Part shown: positions 58,259-64,000 of the stretch, in pieces | Numbering within the stretch: position 1 is the first letter of the stretch | Layout: each line of letters starts with the position of its first letter | Assembly: GCF_002014975.1 (NCBI RefSeq) | Contig: NZ_MUXV01000002.1 | Span: 36,062-100,061 of the forward strand | Length of the DNA stretch: 64,000 nucleotides | Source: Moraxella bovis | GTDB lineage: Bacteria > Pseudomonadota > Gammaproteobacteria > Pseudomonadales > Moraxellaceae | Direction of reading: 5' to 3' | The notes under the pieces: model-generated | What the model was told of the DNA's origin: nothing | Seen by the model: the letters and a program-made list of their open reading frames with translations, nothing else | The model's database searches: none | Position numbers and translations under genes: made by a program

Positions 58259-58280
58259 TTTAAATTTCCTTATTTAATCA

Positions 58281-58886
58281 TCAATCAAACTTCTGCGTGG
58301 TAACTCGTCCTGTGTCATTGATATGGTCAATATTTGCCATGTCAGCTTTGTCTTTTTCAAGCACCGCTTGCAAGTCTTTTCGTCCTGCAAAAATCCGTCC
58401 TGATGATTGGGCAGGGACTTTGCCCGTAGGGTCGGTGTGCAAATCGTCAATCGTGGTAAAGGCGGTAATGCTCGCCAAATCAAAGTTGGCAGGACGCTCA
58501 TAAATACGCTTTTTCTTGACACGTTTGTCGGCAGGCGCCCAGTTCATCGCCCCAAGTTTCATCTCATAGACAAGCCCAACAAACAAAATGGCGATAAAGA
58601 CAAAGGCGGTCGCAAACCCCATCCAGCCCACTTCTCGCACGCTGACCGAATAGGCATACAAATACAAGGCTTCTAAGTCAAAAATCACAAAGAAAATCGC
58701 CACTAAATAAAATTTGGCAGACAAACGAATACGGGCTGACCCTGCTGAGACCACCCCTGCTTCAAAATTTTCTTGTTTTTGGGAACCTGATGAGCGACCG
58801 CCAAGCAAGCGCGGCACGACAAGCATAAAGACGACAAGCCCTAGACTGGCAAGTAAATAGACAATGGCTGACCATTCGGCTGGCAT
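58281..58886 (-). CDS. nuoA: NADH-quinone oxidoreductase subunit A
   Basis: A 201-residue three-helix membrane subunit. The family loop between helices 1 and 2 is ENFEAGVVSAGSARIRLSAK; FVIFDLEALYLYAYSV (acidic residues of helix 2) follows. E. coli NuoA has 147 residues; the extra C-terminal ~60 (from about FDLASITAFTTIDDLHTDP) are hydrophilic and of unknown use. First gene of the operon; GGGGTG lies 6 bases before the ATG. Confidence 0.95.
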   Translation of the reverse strand: MPAEWSAIVYLLASLGLVVFMLVVPRLLGGRSSGSQKQENFEAGVVSAGSARIRLSAKFYLVAIFFVIFDLEALYLYAYSVSVREVGWMGFATAFVFIAILFVGLVYEMKLGAMNWAPADKRVKKKRIYERPANFDLASITAFTTIDDLHTDPTGKVPAQSSGRIFAGRKDLQAVLEKDKADMANIDHINDTGRVTTQKFD

Positions 58887-58916
58887 AAATCACCCCATGT
58901 GATTTTATGAAAGTAG

Positions 58917-58922
58917 ATTATA
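58917..58922 (-). promoter_or_regulatory. -10 element of the nuo operon promoter
   Basis: TATAAT on the minus strand (58922-58917) in TTATTATAATC, about 31 bases upstream of the nuoA ATG. The -35 is poor (TGTCAG at 18 bp). Confidence 0.55.
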
Positions 58923-59040
58923 ATAAAGCATCCGCTAATCCTGACAGATTAACCCTACAATTATAGCATATTTTGTAAAATTATTTAAATAAAAAATAAC
59001 CACGTCAGTCATTGGATAAATTTGGCATTTTCACAAAAAA

Positions 59041-59063
59041 AACACCGCCAACATGACGATGTT
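59041..59063 (-). terminator. terminator of purL
   Basis: Minus-strand AACATCG / CGGTGTT stem (one wobble), 9-base loop, followed by a run of T; 17 bases past the purL stop. Confidence 0.7.
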
Positions 59064-59079
59064 TTTTTGGCTTGGGTTG

Positions 59080-62000
59080 TTATCGTAAAAACGCACGGGC
59101 ATTACGGAACAGTCGCATCCATGCCCCGTCTTTGTCCCACTCGTTCGGTTTCCATGAGTGATTGACCGCACGTAGTGTCCGCTCTGGATGTGGCATCATG
59201 AGTGTTACTCGCCCATCATTACTACAAATGCCTGTAATGCCTTGGGGTGAGCCGTTGGGGTTTAGAGGATAATGCTCAGTGGGTCGCCCCTGACTGTCCA
59301 CATAGCGTAGGGCAATCTGACCGCTATTTTCTAACTCAAAAATCGCCTTGTCATCAAGGTTGGCAAAGCCTTCGCCATGTGCCACTGCAATCGGCAAAAT
59401 ACTGTCTTGCATACCCTTTAACAGCACTGATTTGGTGCGTTCCACACGCACATTGACCGTACGAGCCTCAAAACGTGCTGATACGTTGGTGCTAAATCGT
59501 GGGAAATACTCCGCTCCGACCATCAAGCCTTTGAGCTGGCTCATCATCTGACAGCCGTTACACACGCCTAGAGCAAAGGTCTCGGGACGATGGAAAAATC
59601 TGGCGAACATCATAGACAACTCTTCGTGGTGTAACACGCTATTTGCCCAACCCGAGCCTGCCCCTAACACGTCGCCATAACTAAATCCGCCACAGGCTAC
59701 TAGCCCATCAACATCACGCAGATTGACACGTCCACTCATGAGGTCGCTCATGTGCACATCAAGTGCGTCAAAGCCTGCCAGTTTAAAGCCTGCCGCCATC
59801 TCCAAATGACCATTCACGCCCTGTTCACGCAAGATGGCGACTTTAGGTTGGCTGGTGCGAGCATTGACATACGGAGCTTCTACGGCTTGATTTAGGTCGT
59901 AATTTGCCTGTGCAATCAGTCCGTGATGGTCGATGTCGTTGATGAGTGCAAACTCTTGGTCGGCACAGACAGGATTATCACGCAAGCTAGCGATGGCGTG
60001 GCTGACTTTTGTCCACTCATTTTGTAAATCGCTACGCATGAATTCTAAGTCCACAGTGGCTGTCTGTATGCTTAGAATGTCTTGATCGGCACCGCCAGCA
60101 GGGGTTTCAAAAACTTGTCCGATTTCACTCATCAGCTCTGACACGCCCATACTGTGTGCCAACTCTTCAAAATCAAAAGCGTATTCAGGCAGCACCTGCA
60201 CCACCGCCCCCAACTCTTCGGCAAACAGCTGTCCTAAGACGTTATCATCATCAAGAGATAGGTTAATGGCGACACGGGCAGTGAACTGCATCTCCGCCAC
60301 GGTGGCAATCAGTCCACCATCAGAGATGTCATGATAGGCACTGATAAAGCCTTGCTTATTGGCACTTTGGATAAACTCAAAAAAACGTCGCAAATCATCG
60401 GCACTGTCCACATCAGGACAGTCATCGCCAAGCTGACCCAATGTTTGGGCAAGGATAGAGCCACCTAGACGGAATTTACCTTTTGATAAGTCAATACGAT
60501 ACAGACGACTGTCCGCATTGATAAGCTCAGGTGTTAAAGTTTTGTTGATGTCTTGAACAGGAGCAAAGCCTGTGATGATAAGACTCATGGGCGATACCAC
60601 CGCCTTGTCCACGCCATCATCTTGCCAGCTAGCACGCATGGACAAGCTGTCTTTGCCCACAGGAATGGCAATACCTAAGGCAGGGCATAGCTCCTCACCT
60701 ACGGCATGCACCGCATCATATAACGCCACATCTTCGCCATCATCACCGCACGCCGCCATCCAGTTGGCAGATAAGGTAATGTCGGATATCTTGGCGATAT
60801 TGGCACTGGCTAAGTTGGTAACCGTTTCGCCCACTGCTAGGCGTGCTGACGCTTTGGGACTGATGAGCGCCACAGGCGTACGCTCGCCCATCGCCATCGC
60901 TTCGCCCGTATCGGCAAGCAGTCCTGTCATCGTCACCGCACAGTCCGCCACAGGCACTTGATAACGCCCCACATACTGCTCACGCACCACCATGCCCGTG
61001 ATAGAACGGTCGCCGATACTAATCAAAAATGATTTGCTTGCCACGGTCGGATGTCTTAGCACATCTCGAACAGCACTGGCAATGTCTGGCTCATCGACAT
61101 TTAGGGTTGTTAGCTGAACATTTTGGCGACCTACCGAACGCTTCATCTTGGGCGTACCACCCAGTAGCACTTGCATGGGCATGTCCACGGGTTGCTCTGG
61201 TAGTAGCTCGTCATTGACTTTAAGCTGACGTACATCGGTTGCCACGCCCAGTATGGCAAAAGGACAGCGCTCACGCTCACAAATTTGAGTAAATAACTCC
61301 TCGTCCTTAGGGTCAATGGCTAGCACATAACGTTCTTGGGCTTCATTTGACCAAATTGCCATAGGCGACATGCCACGCTCTAACGATGGCACTTTTCTAA
61401 GCTCTAACACCGCCCCAAGCTCATGGTCATCCACCAGCTCTGGCATGGCGTTAGACAACCCGCCTGCCCCCACATCATGAATGGAGACAATGGGGTTATG
61501 CTCCGCCTCCATCGCCCAGCAAGTATCAATTACCTCTTGGCAACGGCGTTCCATCTCGGCATTATCACGCTGTACACTAGCAAAGTCTAGCCCCTCATCT
61601 AGGCTACCACTGTTCACTGAGCTTGCCGCCCCACCACCTAGACCGATTTGCATGGCAGGACCCCCAAGCACGATGAGCAAATCACCTTGCTTGATGGCAT
61701 TTTTTTCCACCAAATCACGCTTGATATTACCATAACCGCCGGCAATCATGATCGGCTTATGATAACCACGCATTTGACTGCCGTCATGCATGACACTGGT
61801 ATCAAGCTGAAAACTTCTAAAATATCCCGTCAAATTAGGGCGACCAAATTCGTTACTAAACGCCGCACTGCCTAGTGGAGCGTGAGTCATGATTTCTAGG
61901 GCAGATGCCATACGTTCTGGCTTGCCGTATGCTTTGGTCTGAACCTCCCATTTTTCGGGCATTTCTGGCAAGTGCAAATGCGACACGCTAAATCCCACCA

Positions 62001-63003
62001 AACCTGCTTTTGGCTTACCGCCACGCCCTGTCGCTCCTTCGTCTCGTATCTCACCGCCCGAGCCTGTCGCCGCCCCTGCATAGGGAGCGATGGCTGTTGG
62101 GTGATTGTGCGTTTCTACTTTCATCAAGATATCAATAGGCTCTTCATGAAAGTCATACTCATGCACGCCATCACTATTTTTATTGACATAAAAACGCTTG
62201 GCAGTAAAGCCTTCCATAACCGCCGCATTGTCTTTATATGCCGACAAAATATCCTCAGGCGAGGTTTCATGGGTATTTTTAATCATTTTAAATAATGATT
62301 TGTCTTGTTTTTTGCCGTCAATCGTCCATTCAGAGTTAAAAATCTTATGACGGCAATGCTCGCTGTTGGCTTGGGCGAACATCATGAGCTCCACATCAGT
62401 GGGGTTACGAGCTAAGATGTTAAAATGCTTGACCAAATAATCCATGTCTTCATCCGACAGGGCAAAACCAAACTCACGATTTGCCTGCACCAATGCCGAA
62501 CGCCCCTGCCCCATGATGTCAATGTGTGTGAGGCTGGCAGGTTTGTCATCGCCAAACAGAGCCTTGACCGCTGATAACTCATGGCTTAGACTTTGGGTCA
62601 TGCGGTCGTGCAGGATATTTTGGGCGACCTGTGGCAGTTTGCGTGGTAGCTCGCCCTCGCCTGTTAGTGTGAACAATACCACACGCTCGACACGCTCAAT
62701 GTCCACCCCACAGTTTCTAAAAATATCGGTCGCTTTGGACGCCCACGGACTAATCGTGCCAAAACGTGGCGACACCACCACTTGACGTTCGCCCTCGCTT
62801 GCCTTATCCTCATCAAACTCCAAGCCGTCATTTAAGAGACTCAACGCTTTTTGGCGTGCATCAGCCGTCAGATAGCTAGGAAAAACATAAATCTGCTGTG
62901 ACTTGATGGCACGGATGGGTAAATTGGCTTTGGTATTTAGCTCTTTAATGAGAGCGTCTGTCTGAAACTGGGTTAAAAACGGCTTTCCAGCGATGGTCAT
63001 CAT
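59080..63003 (-). CDS. purL: phosphoribosylformylglycinamidine synthase, large type
   Basis: A 1307-residue single-chain FGAM synthase, the fourth step of purine synthesis, as in other gammaproteobacteria. N-terminal and linker domains are followed by the ATP-grasp-free AIR-synthase-like domains (FKVETHNHPTAIAPYAGAAT, which here begins MKVETHNHP; IHDVGAGGLSNAMPELV; YHDISDGGLIATVAEM) and the C-terminal glutaminase with nucleophile Cys in ALGVCNGCQMMSQL and MMPHPERTLRAV. ATG 63003 (MMTIAGKPFLTQFQ) is chosen with GGGGA upstream; the open frame begins at a TTG 19 codons earlier. Confidence 0.96.
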   Translation of the reverse strand: MMTIAGKPFLTQFQTDALIKELNTKANLPIRAIKSQQIYVFPSYLTADARQKALSLLNDGLEFDEDKASEGERQVVVSPRFGTISPWASKATDIFRNCGVDIERVERVVLFTLTGEGELPRKLPQVAQNILHDRMTQSLSHELSAVKALFGDDKPASLTHIDIMGQGRSALVQANREFGFALSDEDMDYLVKHFNILARNPTDVELMMFAQANSEHCRHKIFNSEWTIDGKKQDKSLFKMIKNTHETSPEDILSAYKDNAAVMEGFTAKRFYVNKNSDGVHEYDFHEEPIDILMKVETHNHPTAIAPYAGAATGSGGEIRDEGATGRGGKPKAGLVGFSVSHLHLPEMPEKWEVQTKAYGKPERMASALEIMTHAPLGSAAFSNEFGRPNLTGYFRSFQLDTSVMHDGSQMRGYHKPIMIAGGYGNIKRDLVEKNAIKQGDLLIVLGGPAMQIGLGGGAASSVNSGSLDEGLDFASVQRDNAEMERRCQEVIDTCWAMEAEHNPIVSIHDVGAGGLSNAMPELVDDHELGAVLELRKVPSLERGMSPMAIWSNEAQERYVLAIDPKDEELFTQICERERCPFAILGVATDVRQLKVNDELLPEQPVDMPMQVLLGGTPKMKRSVGRQNVQLTTLNVDEPDIASAVRDVLRHPTVASKSFLISIGDRSITGMVVREQYVGRYQVPVADCAVTMTGLLADTGEAMAMGERTPVALISPKASARLAVGETVTNLASANIAKISDITLSANWMAACGDDGEDVALYDAVHAVGEELCPALGIAIPVGKDSLSMRASWQDDGVDKAVVSPMSLIITGFAPVQDINKTLTPELINADSRLYRIDLSKGKFRLGGSILAQTLGQLGDDCPDVDSADDLRRFFEFIQSANKQGFISAYHDISDGGLIATVAEMQFTARVAINLSLDDDNVLGQLFAEELGAVVQVLPEYAFDFEELAHSMGVSELMSEIGQVFETPAGGADQDILSIQTATVDLEFMRSDLQNEWTKVSHAIASLRDNPVCADQEFALINDIDHHGLIAQANYDLNQAVEAPYVNARTSQPKVAILREQGVNGHLEMAAGFKLAGFDALDVHMSDLMSGRVNLRDVDGLVACGGFSYGDVLGAGSGWANSVLHHEELSMMFARFFHRPETFALGVCNGCQMMSQLKGLMVGAEYFPRFSTNVSARFEARTVNVRVERTKSVLLKGMQDSILPIAVAHGEGFANLDDKAIFELENSGQIALRYVDSQGRPTEHYPLNPNGSPQGITGICSNDGRVTLMMPHPERTLRAVNHSWKPNEWDKDGAWMRLFRNARAFLR

Positions 63004-63273
63004 GATGGTTATTCCCCACAATTTGATGGATAAGAAAAATGACAAACAATATAAAAGCAACGAGCAATTATCAGCACGCTATTTTAACAGATTCTACCCC
63101 GATTATGCCAATGCTTTACTGATATTTTTTAAATTATTGGGAGGCATTGAACGCTTGTGGTACAATTTGCATTATAGAAATATGTTAGAAACAAAATGCT
63201 GTTTTTGGATGGAAATTTTGGCTTTTTTAGACAAAAAATGCTACAATAAGCCAAATTTTATCCCCATGTCATC

Positions 63274-63942
63274 ATGTCAGCGACCACCCCAACCCCCAAT
63301 ACCCCCCAAACCACTGCCAACATCAATGCCAATGTTTGGTATAAAAACTACATGGTCATCGTGTTTGTCATCGGACTGCCACTCATTGTGGTAATTTCTT
63401 GTGTTTTCTTTATCGTGCACGCCTTTAAAATCAAAGACTCGCCCGTGCGTGATGATTGGTACATGGACGGCAAAAGCCTCTATCAAGATGCCTCCAAAGA
63501 TAAGCTCGCCCATGATTTGGGCTTATCAGGAATCATGCGATTGGACGGCACGCCTGATGATTATGCCGTGCGATTTGAACTAAAATCCGCCCAAGCCATG
63601 AGCTATCCTGCCACGCTCAATGTCAAAGTTTCACACGCCACCGACAAAGCCAAAGACCGTGATTTTGTGCTGACCTACCAAAGCGACAATCTATATACCG
63701 GCAAGTTCACCCTTGACCCCCTGCCTGCCAAATACTATCTTGACATCAGCAATGATGACCACAGTACTGCCAAGATAGAAGCTGGTTCATGGCGACTGAC
63801 CCACAGCCAAAAACTGCCTGCCCAAAACGTGGCGTTTTTGCCTTTGACCGCCTTTGATGATGAGCGTCAAGCCCTGCCCGACCAACGAGACAAACGCCAC
63901 CAACAGCACACCCCCGACACCATACCACCATTGGCACAATAA
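63274..63942 (+). CDS. FixH-like membrane protein
   Basis: A 222-residue protein with one N-terminal membrane helix (about 26-50: YMVIVFVIGLPLIVVISCVF) and a periplasmic beta-domain (GKSLYQDASKDKLAHDLGLS, ATLNVKVSHATDKAKDR..., FTLDPLPAKYYLDISNDD), the layout of FixH, a helper for assembly of cbb3 cytochrome oxidase. A FixH normally follows ccoG and precedes ccoI; those would lie outside the window. The tail is Gln/His/Pro-rich. ATG 63274; a TACAAT -10 lies at about 63242. The gap 63061-63273 has no other gene, and 63943-64000 shows nothing. Confidence 0.7.
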   Translation: MSATTPTPNTPQTTANINANVWYKNYMVIVFVIGLPLIVVISCVFFIVHAFKIKDSPVRDDWYMDGKSLYQDASKDKLAHDLGLSGIMRLDGTPDDYAVRFELKSAQAMSYPATLNVKVSHATDKAKDRDFVLTYQSDNLYTGKFTLDPLPAKYYLDISNDDHSTAKIEAGSWRLTHSQKLPAQNVAFLPLTAFDDERQALPDQRDKRHQQHTPDTIPPLAQ

Positions 63943-64000
63943 CTCATCAACAAGCCCAAGATGACCAATATAAGCCGTCAAACCCATCAACCATTGACCG

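Overview
The window looks like a chromosomal segment of a Moraxella-like gammaproteobacterium (family Moraxellaceae). This is inferred from the fused nuoCD, the pyrG-kdsA-eno-ftsB-ispD order, a comEC gene, moderate G+C, and several families of short AT-rich dispersed repeats. The species cannot be fixed from sequence alone. Almost all genes are housekeeping, but the gaps between them hold many scars of mobile DNA and gene decay.

1-8.9 kb: an MFS exporter gene abutting a MITE-like repeat; a tight three-gene operon (unknown protein, T4-Pnk-like P-loop kinase, Thg1-like 3'-5' nucleotidyltransferase) that reads as a tRNA 5'-end repair cassette; a succinate/acetate CoA-transferase; prfB with a classical +1 programmed frameshift; gltS. 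Behind gltS lies a previously hidden relic of a HAD-family phosphatase, cut off by another MITE-like copy.

8.9-22.5 kb: a PiT phosphate transporter, PBP1b, a divergent LysR/nitroreductase pair with a likely operator, a lytic transglycosylase, htpX, the scar of a Mu-like prophage (Gp37, Gp36 and Mor remnants), a NYN/PIN-like nuclease gene behind lrgAB, and sppA.

22.5-34.3 kb: comEC with a C-terminal domain that has lost the metallo-beta-lactamase metal ligands; ispD, ftsB, eno; a frameshifted secreted-protein gene; kdsA; a PIN/Phd toxin-antitoxin pair wedged between pyrG and kdsA; pyrG; rimO; tRNA-Leu(UAG).

34.3-64 kb: pncA, an AGCS amino-acid symporter, fpr, then the respiratory complex I (nuo) operon on the minus strand. 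The operon is contiguous from nuoE to nuoN. Its front half is broken three times: nuoA / DUF2004-like protein / nuoB / fatty-acid desaturase + EamA exporter / nuoCD / decayed membrane genes + S41 peptidase + decayed AraC regulator / nuoE-N. A promoter candidate inside the last insertion could drive nuoE-N. purL and a fixH-like gene end the window.

The most interesting candidates are the kinase-Thg1 operon, the cargo-interrupted nuo operon, the toxin-antitoxin pair in the pyrG-kdsA operon, and the MITE-like family with GGGCGTG-type ends. All database-type statements are family recognition from memory; no search was run.
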